Below, one piece after another: positions 1 to 5,885 of a DNA stretch of 5,885 bases. Both the position numbers and the translations under genes were made by a program. The notes below the pieces were generated by a model that was not told the origin of the DNA, did no database searches, and saw only the letters and a list, made by a program, of their open reading frames with translations. Positions within the stretch are counted from its first letter, which is position 1. Every line of letters starts with the position of its first letter. The stretch comes from Draconibacterium sp. (GTDB taxonomy: Bacteria > Bacteroidota > Bacteroidia > Bacteroidales > Prolixibacteraceae). The DNA is taken from assembly GCA_015493625.1 (NCBI GenBank), contig WGCT01000435.1, positions 1 through 5,885 of the forward strand, written 5' to 3'.

Positions 1-81
1 ATACTGTTTATTCAAAATTAAGTTCATAACGTGGTCACAAATGACTATTTTTATATTTTAAAATTCGCTTGCGGATTTAAG

Positions 82-136
82 GTTATTAACAATTAACATA
101 TTTGCAATCTATTTGTAACAATTATCAAACAGTAGT
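82..136 (+). promoter_or_regulatory. PHO-box-like array of 11-bp direct repeats upstream of the response regulator
   Basis: Read in 11-bp steps, the clear units are TTAACATATTT (93), GCAATCTATTT (104) and GTAACAATTAT (115). Weaker flanking units start at 82 (GTTAT) and 126 (CAAAC). Each central unit is a 7-bp half-site ending in a 4-bp AT-only spacer. This 7+4 head-to-tail layout is how PhoB of E. coli and PhoP of B. subtilis are known to bind, and TTAACA matches the B. subtilis PhoP half-site. Inference: the regulator encoded at 298 binds here to control its own operon. The same core and phasing recur at 2870-2913. The core is short and AT-rich, so binding is not proven. Confidence 0.55.
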
Positions 137-140
137 ATAT

Positions 141-148
141 TACCTTTC
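141..148 (+). promoter_or_regulatory. Candidate -7 element just after the half-site array
   Basis: TACCTTTC differs from the Bacteroidota -7 consensus TAnnTTTG only in the last base. It starts 16 bp after the last strong half-site unit ends (125). A TTTG at 112-115 could be the -33 element, but the 25-bp spacer is longer than usual, as might be tolerated at an activator-dependent promoter. Transcription from here would give a leader of roughly 145 nt containing the palindrome at 169-187. Sequence match only. Confidence 0.3.
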
Positions 149-168
149 GGAAGTTTAAATTAGTATTA

Positions 169-187
169 ATTTTAGTATTACTAAAAT
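169..187. repeat. Perfect 9-1-9 palindrome with an overlapping 9-bp direct repeat
   Basis: ATTTTAGTA at 169-177 is exactly the reverse complement of TACTAAAAT at 179-187, centred on T178. The 9-mer TTAGTATTA also occurs twice in direct orientation, at 160-168 and 172-180. There is no downstream T tract, and the arms contain one G/C pair each, so an RNA stem would be weak. A binding site for a dimeric regulator is more likely than a terminator. It lies between the two candidate promoters of the two-component operon. Chance symmetry in AT-rich DNA remains possible. Confidence 0.45.
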
Positions 188-258
188 GTTAGAATTACTT
201 CAATCGACTATTTATATTAACAGATTCATAGCTAAGTCCCTATTCCAAACAAATATAA

Positions 259-266
259 TAGCTTTG
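259..266 (+). promoter_or_regulatory. Candidate -7 promoter element proximal to the response regulator
   Basis: TAGCTTTG is an exact match to the Bacteroidota sigma-ABfr -7 consensus TAnnTTTG. It lies 31 bp before the response regulator ATG, which would give a short leader of about 25 nt. No clear TTG or TTTG -33 element is visible around 220-240, so the promoter is probably weak or needs help. It lies more than 120 bp from the half-site array, so it may serve basal expression. Confidence 0.4.
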
Positions 267-297
267 CATTTTATATAAATTTTCAAACCAGATAACA

Positions 298-978
298 ATG
301 GAAAATAATTACAAAATACTTATTGTTGATGACGAGAAAGATCTTTGCGAAATTCTTCAGTTTAATTTGGAAAGTGAAGGATTCGATACCGAGATTGCAT
401 ACTCGGCCGAAGCAGCACTTGCAAAACCCCTCGATAGTTTCAACCTTATTTTATTAGATGTTATGATGGGCGAAATGTCGGGGTTTAAAATGGCAATGAA
501 AATTAGAAAGGAGCTAAAACTTAACGTGCCAATTATTTTTATGACTGCAAAAACTGCCGAGAACGATATTTTAACCGGTTTTAACCTCGGCGCCGACGAC
601 TACATTACAAAACCATTTTCGATAAAAGAGATGGTTGCCCGCATTAAAGCAATTCTAAAACGTGGAACAAATAGCTCTGCATCAATAACTGTTTTTGAAA
701 TCGAGAATTTAGCTATCGATACGGAAAGAAAAACCATTACCATAAATAACTTATCGGTAAACCTTACCCGCAAAGAATTCGAGATACTTGCCCTGCTTAT
801 TAAAAACAAAGGGAAATATATTGAACGCACCGAAATTTTAGACCGTATTTGGAGCGACGACGTAATTGTTACCGAAAGAAATGTAGATGTAAATATTGCA
901 CGTCTTCGGAAAAAAATTGGCAACTACGGAAAATTTATTATTGGAAAATCGGGCTACGGTTACTGTTTTAAAATATAA
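298..978 (+). CDS. OmpR/PhoB-family DNA-binding response regulator (PhoB-like)
   Basis: Two-component transcription factor of 226 aa, the normal length for the OmpR/PhoB family, and cytoplasmic. The receiver domain spans about residues 5-120: acidic pair D11/D12, phosphoacceptor D54 in LLDVMM, the switch residue T83 in MTAK, and K105 in the TKPF motif. The C-terminal winged-helix DNA-binding domain spans about 130-226, with LTRKEFEIL (156-164), a probable recognition helix around 192-206 and the wing ending SGYGYCF. All catalytic residues are present. The ATG at 298 puts the first beta strand at the usual place; no Shine-Dalgarno site is visible, as is normal in this phylum. The cognate kinase follows 20 bp downstream. 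The half-site array upstream suggests autoregulation. A PhoB/PhoP role is inferred from that array and the partner kinase; family membership alone would also fit other OmpR-type regulators. Confidence 0.96.
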   Translation: MENNYKILIVDDEKDLCEILQFNLESEGFDTEIAYSAEAALAKPLDSFNLILLDVMMGEMSGFKMAMKIRKELKLNVPIIFMTAKTAENDILTGFNLGADDYITKPFSIKEMVARIKAILKRGTNSSASITVFEIENLAIDTERKTITINNLSVNLTRKEFEILALLIKNKGKYIERTEILDRIWSDDVIVTERNVDVNIARLRKKIGNYGKFIIGKSGYGYCFKI

Positions 979-998
979 ATTCAATTAATACTACTCTT

Positions 999-2768
999 GT
1001 GAAAGCTCATCACTCATTTCATCAAAAAACATTTTTCTATTTTATCTCTGTTTTCGTGGTTTTTACATCTGTAATTTTACTTTTCCAACTTAACCGCGAA
1101 AAACATTATAAAATTGCCCGATTAGAAAATACACTCGAAAACACCACCGAAGTTATTCACAACTATATCGAATTTAATCATCTTTATAGCCAAAACAGTT
1201 TGGTTCCCGACGATGTTTTAAAGCACCTCGTTCCCGAAAAAAACATCAGAATTACCATTATCAGCAAAAAAGGAAAAGTTCTGTACGACAGTTTTGTAGA
1301 AAATTTTGGTGCAATGGAAAACCATTTTCACCGCCCCGAAATTCAAATAGCTCTTTTTTCTGAAAAAGGAGGCAACATTCGCCACTCGAAAACCACCAAT
1401 CAGGATTTTTACTACTACGCACACAATTACAATAACTATTTTGTTCGGGCGGCAATACTTTATAATGTCGAGGTTCAAAACTTCTTAAAGGCAAATCGCT
1501 TTTTTATCGTTTTTATCCTTGCTGTTTTTTTAATTGTCTGGTTTGTTACCAATTCTATCACAAAACAACTCTCCATTTCGCTTATTAAGCTGAAAGACTT
1601 TGCAATTAGGGCAGGAAAAAACCAACAAATCGACGAGAATATTGAATTTCCCGACAATGAACTGGGAGAGATAGGAGCGCAAATTGTTAAGTTATATTCA
1701 AACCTTCAAAAAGCAAAAGATGAAATTGTTCTGGAGAAAGAGCGGATTTTTAACCACATGAATATCCTGAACGAGGGCATTTCGTTTTTTAAACCAAACC
1801 GGGAAAAGATGCTCGCAAACAGCCATTTTATTCAATATATCAACATTATTTCCGACACATCAACCATTTCGGCAGAACATATTTTTAATATACCAGAGTT
1901 CCGGGGAATAAATAACTTTTTAAATGAAAGTTCAGCAATCGATACCTCTCTGCCAAACAACGAGTTGCCTCAAATTGAATTTACAATAAATAAAAACGAA
2001 CGTTACTTTAATGTACTCTGCATTATTTTTGCCGACCGCAGTTTTGAGGTTTTAATAACCGATATTACCCGCCCCGAAAAACGCCGACTATTGAAACAAC
2101 AACTAACATCGAACATTGCACACGAGCTAAAAACACCACTGGCATCGATAAAAGGATATATAGAAACGTTAATGCGGACACCCAACATAGACAGAAAAAA
2201 GCAACAATATTTTATTGAGCGGGCTTACGCCCAAGCCGAACGGTTAAACCTGTTATTAAACGATATTTCGTTACTAAACAACATTGAAGATGCCGGCGAA
2301 CTGTTCGAATTTAAACCGGTTAATGTAAAAACAATAGTTACCGAGGTAGTTGAGAATTTTACTTCGCGACTGGAAGAGAAAAAAATTAAACACAATATAA
2401 ATATTGCCGACAAGGTTGTTGTTAACGGGAATGATTCGCTGCTATCCTCTGTATTTCAGAACTTAATTGAGAATTCGGTAAAATACGCCGGCGAAAATAT
2501 TACTATTGAGATTAATAACTACTTGGAAGATAAAAAGTTCCACTACTTTAGTTACTCCGACACGGGCGTTGGAATACCGGAAAAGCACCTGCACCGTGTT
2601 TTCGAACGTTTTTACCGAATTGAAGCTGGGCGCACCCGCGAAACCGGTGGTACCGGACTGGGGCTGTCGATTGTTAAAAATGCAATTTTACTACACAAAG
2701 GAGATATTTCGGTACGTAACAAACCCGGCGGCGGAGTTGAGTTTTTGTTTACACTGGCAAAAAAGTAA
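999..2768 (+). CDS. PhoR-like membrane sensor histidine kinase
   Basis: Inner-membrane histidine kinase of 589 aa, complete, presumed to phosphorylate the regulator encoded 20 bp upstream. Order: TM1 (about 11-30), extracytoplasmic sensor (about 31-166), TM2 (about 167-184), a HAMP-like linker and coiled coil (about 185-250), a divergent PAS-like segment (about 250-356), a HisKA domain with phosphoacceptor H375 in the motif SNIAHELKTPLASIKGY, and an HATPase_c domain with N box N488-N492, G1 box DTGVGIP (521-527), F box FERFYR (535-540) and G2 box GGTGLGLS (550-557). The sensor's run of 'V-L-x-D-S ... MENH-x-x-RPEI' followed by a YYYA/VRAA segment resembles the Cache/PAS-type sensor of Gram-positive PhoR kinases (from memory). 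The start is GTG; the next in-frame Met, M106, lies beyond TM1, so a later start would lose the first membrane segment. PhoR function is inferred; kinase identity is secure. Confidence 0.95.
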   Translation: MKAHHSFHQKTFFYFISVFVVFTSVILLFQLNREKHYKIARLENTLENTTEVIHNYIEFNHLYSQNSLVPDDVLKHLVPEKNIRITIISKKGKVLYDSFVENFGAMENHFHRPEIQIALFSEKGGNIRHSKTTNQDFYYYAHNYNNYFVRAAILYNVEVQNFLKANRFFIVFILAVFLIVWFVTNSITKQLSISLIKLKDFAIRAGKNQQIDENIEFPDNELGEIGAQIVKLYSNLQKAKDEIVLEKERIFNHMNILNEGISFFKPNREKMLANSHFIQYINIISDTSTISAEHIFNIPEFRGINNFLNESSAIDTSLPNNELPQIEFTINKNERYFNVLCIIFADRSFEVLITDITRPEKRRLLKQQLTSNIAHELKTPLASIKGYIETLMRTPNIDRKKQQYFIERAYAQAERLNLLLNDISLLNNIEDAGELFEFKPVNVKTIVTEVVENFTSRLEEKKIKHNINIADKVVVNGNDSLLSSVFQNLIENSVKYAGENITIEINNYLEDKKFHYFSYSDTGVGIPEKHLHRVFERFYRIEAGRTRETGGTGLGLSIVKNAILLHKGDISVRNKPGGGVEFLFTLAKK

Positions 2769-2790
2769 CAAAGCTGTTCATACTAAAATA

Positions 2791-2822
2791 AAGCTTCCGG
2801 TATTTATCGGGAGCTTTTTTTT
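2791..2822 (+). terminator. Intrinsic terminator after the two-component operon
   Basis: A 10-bp stem pairs 2791-2800 (AAGCTTCCGG) with 2807-2816 (TCGGGAGCTT), including two G-T wobbles. The loop is the six bases TATTTA, and a run of eight T follows (2815-2822). It lies 22 bp past the kinase stop codon. It should separate the kinase operon from the secreted-protein operon, so the latter needs its own promoter. Confidence 0.87.
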
Positions 2823-2869
2823 GGCAAGAACTTAATTCTACACCCTCATTACAATTCAATTAAACAAAC

Positions 2870-2913
2870 GTAATATAAGTTTAAATAATTAGTAACCATC
2901 CTGTAACATTATT
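2870..2913 (+). promoter_or_regulatory. PHO-box-like array of 11-bp direct repeats upstream of the secreted-protein/receptor operon
   Basis: In 11-bp steps: GTAATATAAGT (2870), TTAAATAATTA (2881), GTAACCATCCT (2892) and GTAACATTATT (2903). The two GTAAC cores are exactly 11 bp apart, and GTAAT lies exactly 22 bp upstream of the first. Core and phasing match the array upstream of the response regulator; GTAACA followed by AT-rich sequence occurs in both. Inference: the PhoB-like regulator activates the operon starting at 2958. The array ends 44 bp before the ATG, leaving just enough room for a core promoter. TTTTG at 2921-2925 may be part of it, but no convincing TAnnTTTG is seen. Confidence 0.57.
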
Positions 2914-2957
2914 GTTTTTGTTTTGCTTCTGAATAAAAACATTTAATCATTTTAATT

Positions 2958-4598
2958 ATGAAGAACTTTACATTACTAGTATTTTTATTATTGGTTGTTA
3001 TTATCTCAAATTCGCAGAATGTAATAACAGTTACAGATGCATCGCTGACAGACAATGCACATTGGACCGCAGACAACATATATTTGCTCGACGGTTTTGT
3101 TTTTTTAGAGGAAGGTACCTTAACAATTGATGCTGGAACAGTTATAAAAGGGAAAGAAACACCAACATCAGGCGACAACGCTTCGGCACTTATTATTACC
3201 ACCGGAGCTAAAATAAATGCTGTTGGAACTGCCGACAACCCAATTATCTTTACTGCCGAATCAGACGACTTAACCGACCCCGACGATTTAGATGTTACCG
3301 ACCGCGGACTCTGGGGCGGTGTTATCCTTCTCGGAAAAGGAAAACTTGGCTTTAACACCGAAACAGCTCAAATTGAAGGAATTGAATCGACAGAACCACG
3401 TGCCAAATTTGGTGGACAGGACGACGACGACGACTCGGGGATAATGAAATATGTATCTATCCGCCACGGGGGCGCTGAACTCTCGCCGGGAGACGAAATT
3501 AACGGGTTAACATTTGGTGGAGTTGGCTCGAAAACAGTAATAGAACACATTGAAGTTATTGCCAACGACGACGACGGCTACGAATGGTTTGGCGGTAAAG
3601 TAAACTGCAAATGGTTAATTTCGGCTTTTAACAAAGACGATGGTTTCGACTACGACTTCGGCTGGAGAGGAAACGGACAATTCTGGTTCCTAATTCAGGG
3701 AACCGACAAAGCCGATAACGGAGGAGAACACGACGGAGCAAAAGACGACGACCGTACTCCTTATTCTAAACCAACAATTTACAATGCCACTTACATTGGT
3801 TCTGGCAAAACAGCATCGGGTGCCGACCTGAAAAACTCGACCGGAATACTTTTCCGCGATAATGCAGCCGGAATGTATGCAAACTCAATTATTACCGACT
3901 TTGCAAACGATGCTCTCGAAGTAGAAGATTTAGCGGCCGGAGTTGACAGTCGCAACCAAATGGAAACCGGCGAGTTGGTTTTAAAGAATAATATCTGGTT
4001 TGGGTTTGGTGCTGGCTCAACCTGGGACGATGTTATTCGCCCAACTCAAGACGGTGGCGATATCAGTTTTGTAAAAACGCATCTCGAAACAAACCAAAAC
4101 ACAATTGCTGTTGACCCAATGTTACGCGGAATTAGCAGAACTACTGATAATGGTTTAGACCCTCGCCCAAAAAACGAGTCTCCTGCTTGGAGCAATTTAG
4201 CCACCTATCCTTCTGATGCATTCTTTACAAATGTAAATTACAAAGGTGCGTTCGGAAAAGAAAACTGGGCTGGCAAATGGACCGCTCTTGCTGCAATGGG
4301 GATAATAGGAGATATAAATACCGCAGCAGTGACTCTCGAAAAAGGGAGTATAAACTTAAAACAGAACTATCCAAACCCTTTTACCGAGTACACAACAATT
4401 GAATATACTTTACCGGTTTCATCTAAAACAAATCTTTCGATTATTGATATAACCGGGAAAGTTGTTAAAACGGTTGTTGACAAAAATCAATTGGCTGGAA
4501 CATATCAGGAAAATGTTTCGGGACTGCAAAAAGGAATATATTTCTATCAGTTAGTTGCCGGAGGCAAACGAGTTATAAAAAAGATGATTGTTCAATAA
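2958..4598 (+). CDS. Secreted Asp-rich beta-helix-like protein with T9SS type A C-terminal sorting domain
   Basis: Exported protein of 546 aa; biochemical function unknown. An N-terminal signal peptide (hydrophobic core about 5-17, probable cleavage near residue 19) sends it to the periplasm. Residues about 466-546 are a T9SS type A sorting domain: KQNYPNPF (468-475), the strand IIDITGKVVKTV (495-506), and GIYFYQL (526-532) followed by a basic VIKKMIV end. This implies passage through the outer membrane and cell-surface anchoring or release. The body (about 25-455) opens with LTIDAGTVIKG (55-65) and AKINAVGTADNPIIFTA (84-100), a pattern typical of right-handed parallel beta-helix starts. It has acidic clusters at 155-159 (five Asp), 204-206, 227-233 and 263-265, possibly for calcium, and one cysteine (C217). 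It resembles a widespread Bacteroidota T9SS family of unknown role. The receptor gene follows 69 bp downstream, suggesting a capture partner. No catalytic motif is recognised. Confidence 0.9.
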   Translation: MKNFTLLVFLLLVVIISNSQNVITVTDASLTDNAHWTADNIYLLDGFVFLEEGTLTIDAGTVIKGKETPTSGDNASALIITTGAKINAVGTADNPIIFTAESDDLTDPDDLDVTDRGLWGGVILLGKGKLGFNTETAQIEGIESTEPRAKFGGQDDDDDSGIMKYVSIRHGGAELSPGDEINGLTFGGVGSKTVIEHIEVIANDDDGYEWFGGKVNCKWLISAFNKDDGFDYDFGWRGNGQFWFLIQGTDKADNGGEHDGAKDDDRTPYSKPTIYNATYIGSGKTASGADLKNSTGILFRDNAAGMYANSIITDFANDALEVEDLAAGVDSRNQMETGELVLKNNIWFGFGAGSTWDDVIRPTQDGGDISFVKTHLETNQNTIAVDPMLRGISRTTDNGLDPRPKNESPAWSNLATYPSDAFFTNVNYKGAFGKENWAGKWTALAAMGIIGDINTAAVTLEKGSINLKQNYPNPFTEYTTIEYTLPVSSKTNLSIIDITGKVVKTVVDKNQLAGTYQENVSGLQKGIYFYQLVAGGKRVIKKMIVQ

Positions 4599-4614
4599 CT
4601 AAACAGGTTCTTAT

Positions 4615-4648
4615 AAATCCTCCCGGGTGTTTTTCTCGGGGGGATTTT
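4615..4648 (+). terminator. Intra-operon hairpin, possible partial terminator or mRNA-stabilising stem
   Basis: A stem of up to 13 bp pairs 4615-4627 (AAATCCTCCCGGG) with 4635-4647 (CTCGGGGGGATTT), with two G-T wobbles and the 7-base loop TGTTTTT. The GC-rich middle makes it stable, but only four T follow (4645-4648) before the sequence turns to TATATTATAAA. It begins 17 bp after the secreted-protein stop codon and ends 20 bp before the receptor ATG. That leaves no room for a promoter downstream of it, so the receptor should depend on read-through. A leaky terminator or a 3'-end protecting stem that lowers receptor output relative to the secreted protein is inferred. Confidence 0.6.
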
Positions 4649-4667
4649 ATATTATAAATTTTTTAAA

Positions 4668-5885
4668 ATGAAAACACAGTTGGTAAATACTCTTACTCTT
4701 CTACTCATCATTCTGTCATCGCAAAATGTATTCGCACAAGAAGGGGGGACTATAAGAGGGAAAGTAACCGATAAAAATACCGGAGAAACCCTTATTGGTG
4801 TCAATGTTATTATTGATGAGACTACAACCGGAACAATAACCGATTTTGATGGTAATTTTAATCTTTTAAAATTGCCTGCCGGAAAAGTTAATCTGGTATT
4901 TAGTTATATCTCTTATGCTTCACAAACTATTTCGGAAATAGATGTTAAACCCGGAGAAGTTACTGTTCTGAATATTGTAATGGCTCCGGCAACCGAGAAG
5001 ATTGAAGAGGTTGTTATTAAAGCAAAACAGCTTGATAATACCGAAAATGCTATTTTAAATATGCAACGCAAAGCAGAGGGCATTCAGGATGGAATATCCT
5101 CGGTAGAGATGAAGCGTTTTGCCAGTTCGAGTGCTGCCGAATCGATGACAAAAGTTACGGGTGTTTCTGTGGTTGATGGGAAAAATGTTGTTATTCGCGG
5201 GCTGGGCGACCGTTATACAAATGTTCAGTTAGACGGGCAAAACCTACCAAGTACAAATCCATATAAAAACTCTGCTGATATAGATTTAATACCGGCAAAT
5301 TTGTTGGATAATATTATAACATCTAAAACATTTACCCCCGACCAACCGGGAAGTTTTACCGGTGGAAATGTAAATATAAAAACCAGATCATTTCCCGAAC
5401 AGTTTACCTTGAATTTTACAATTGGCGCAACAATTAATACCGAATCGTCATTTAAAAATAATTTTTTAACACATGACGGCGGAAATACCGATTGGCTTGG
5501 ATACGACGATGGAACTCGTTCAATACCGGAATTACTGACAGAAAAACAATTTCTCGAAGATGTTTTAAGTATAAAATACAATACACGAGCACGAAAATAT
5601 CCGTTTAACGCCGATGGAAGCGTTAAATATCCAACTTCGATATACGAACCAACTGGCGAAATTCTGGGAGAAAAAGTGGATGTCGCATCAAAAACCCTGT
5701 CAACACAAATGGCACCCGTAACTACAACATCTTTTATGGATCATAAAATTTCATTTTCAGTAGGAAATCAGGTAACTCTTTTTGGTAATCCATTAGGCTT
5801 TATTTTAGGTATTAATTACAAAAGAAATTACAGTTTTTACGAAAACAGTACAAACTCTATGTATGCAATAACTTCGGGAATAAAC
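4668..5885 (+). CDS. TonB-dependent outer-membrane receptor, N-terminal part (truncated by window end)
   Basis: The first 406 codons are open to the last base with no stop; whole receptors of this kind are usually 800-1000 aa, so most of the barrel lies outside. A signal peptide (1-23, cleavage VFA|QE) is followed by a CarboxypepD_reg-like domain (about 28-105; IRGKVTDKNTGETLIGVNV, then TDFDGNF), a TonB-box-like IEEVVIKA (112-119) and the plug domain (about 130-240) with VIRGLGDRYTNVQLDGQNLP (175-194) and the plug end GGNVNIKTR (232-240). Barrel strands begin near 245. It should import a substrate across the outer membrane using TonB/ExbBD energy. The plug lacks the SusC-type 'PLYVVDG' signature and resembles the RGLGDRY class of receptors, so it is probably not a SusC with a SusD partner. 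It is likely cotranscribed with the T9SS protein upstream. Substrate unknown; phosphorus compounds are a guess from the regulator. Confidence 0.94.
   Translation, partial: MKTQLVNTLTLLLIILSSQNVFAQEGGTIRGKVTDKNTGETLIGVNVIIDETTTGTITDFDGNFNLLKLPAGKVNLVFSYISYASQTISEIDVKPGEVTVLNIVMAPATEKIEEVVIKAKQLDNTENAILNMQRKAEGIQDGISSVEMKRFASSSAAESMTKVTGVSVVDGKNVVIRGLGDRYTNVQLDGQNLPSTNPYKNSADIDLIPANLLDNIITSKTFTPDQPGSFTGGNVNIKTRSFPEQFTLNFTIGATINTESSFKNNFLTHDGGNTDWLGYDDGTRSIPELLTEKQFLEDVLSIKYNTRARKYPFNADGSVKYPTSIYEPTGEILGEKVDVASKTLSTQMAPVTTTSFMDHKISFSVGNQVTLFGNPLGFILGINYKRNYSFYENSTNSMYAITSGIN

Larger units (their letters stand above)
1..297. other. Gene-free upstream regulatory region
   Basis: No credible coding region is seen on either strand; the stretch is very AT-rich and full of stops. 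It holds what looks like the control region of the two-component operon: an 11-bp-phased half-site array (about 93-125), a perfect palindrome (169-187) and two matches to the Bacteroidota -7 element (141-148 and 259-266). A small imperfect hairpin at 61-78 has no T tract after it and is not called as a terminator. Where any upstream gene ends cannot be seen. Confidence 0.7.

Noticed and set aside
61..78. Imperfect 7-bp hairpin (AAATTCG / CGGATTT) as a terminator of an upstream gene
   Set aside because: The stem is short with a wobble pair, no T tract follows on the + strand, and no coding sequence is seen upstream within the window.
600..923. 107-codon open frame on the minus strand
   Set aside because: It lies inside the response regulator gene and shows no domain or independent start context.
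2506..2835. 109-codon open frame on the + strand overlapping the kinase end and the terminator
   Set aside because: It is out of frame with the kinase ATPase motifs and reads through the terminator hairpin; it is a by-product of the real coding frame.
2914..2957. A defined -33/-7 promoter for the secreted-protein operon
   Set aside because: TTTTG runs are present at 2916-2920 and 2921-2925, but no TAnnTTTG lies at a usual spacing, so the core promoter cannot be placed confidently.
2909..3358. 149-codon open frame on the minus strand
   Set aside because: It overlaps the strongly supported secreted-protein gene and its promoter region; its Pro/Ser/Val-rich translation has no recognisable domain and reads as antisense of the acidic coding strand.
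5225..5581. 118-codon open frame on the minus strand
   Set aside because: It lies wholly inside the plug and early barrel of the receptor gene, whose + strand frame carries clear family motifs.
4668..5885. Classifying the receptor as SusC/RagA
   Set aside because: The visible plug has RGLGDRYTNVQLDGQNLP and lacks the SusC-type 'PLYVVDG' signature, and no SusD gene is seen in the window.
1..5885. CRISPR array, tRNA or rRNA genes, insertion sequence or phage elements
   Set aside because: No regularly spaced long repeats, cloverleaf-like segments, transposase-like frames or terminal inverted repeats were seen.

Overview
The window looks like chromosomal DNA from a member of the Bacteroidota, probably a marine or sediment lineage. 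Three things point there: an AT-rich sequence with no Shine-Dalgarno sites ahead of its genes, a protein with a type IX secretion (T9SS) type A sorting domain, and a TonB-dependent receptor with the CarboxypepD_reg-like N-terminal extension typical of the phylum. The genus cannot be told from the sequence. All four genes are on the + strand, and none shows a frameshift or an internal stop.

Layout: positions 1-297 hold no gene, but carry an array of 11-bp-phased half-sites (about 93-125), a perfect 9-1-9 palindrome (169-187) and two candidate -7 elements. Positions 298-2768 are a two-component pair: an OmpR/PhoB-family response regulator, then 20 bp later a PhoR-like membrane histidine kinase with a GTG start. 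A strong intrinsic terminator (2791-2822) closes that operon. The 135-bp gap before the next ATG (about 2870-2913) carries a second 11-bp-phased array with the same GTAAC-type core. Next come a secreted, Asp-rich, probably beta-helical protein with a T9SS C-terminal sorting signal (2958-4598), a GC-rich hairpin with only a short T tract (4615-4648), and the first 406 codons of a TonB-dependent receptor that runs off the window end.

Working model (inference): the kinase senses an envelope signal, most likely phosphate limitation judging by its PhoR-like sensor. The phosphorylated regulator then binds the matching arrays, controlling its own operon and switching on the secreted-protein/receptor operon. 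The last two genes would form a surface capture and outer-membrane import module in which a T9SS-exported beta-helix protein takes the place of a SusD lipoprotein. The best signal beyond the gene calls is the pair of matching PHO-box-like arrays, which tie regulator and target together within one window. The substrate is unknown.
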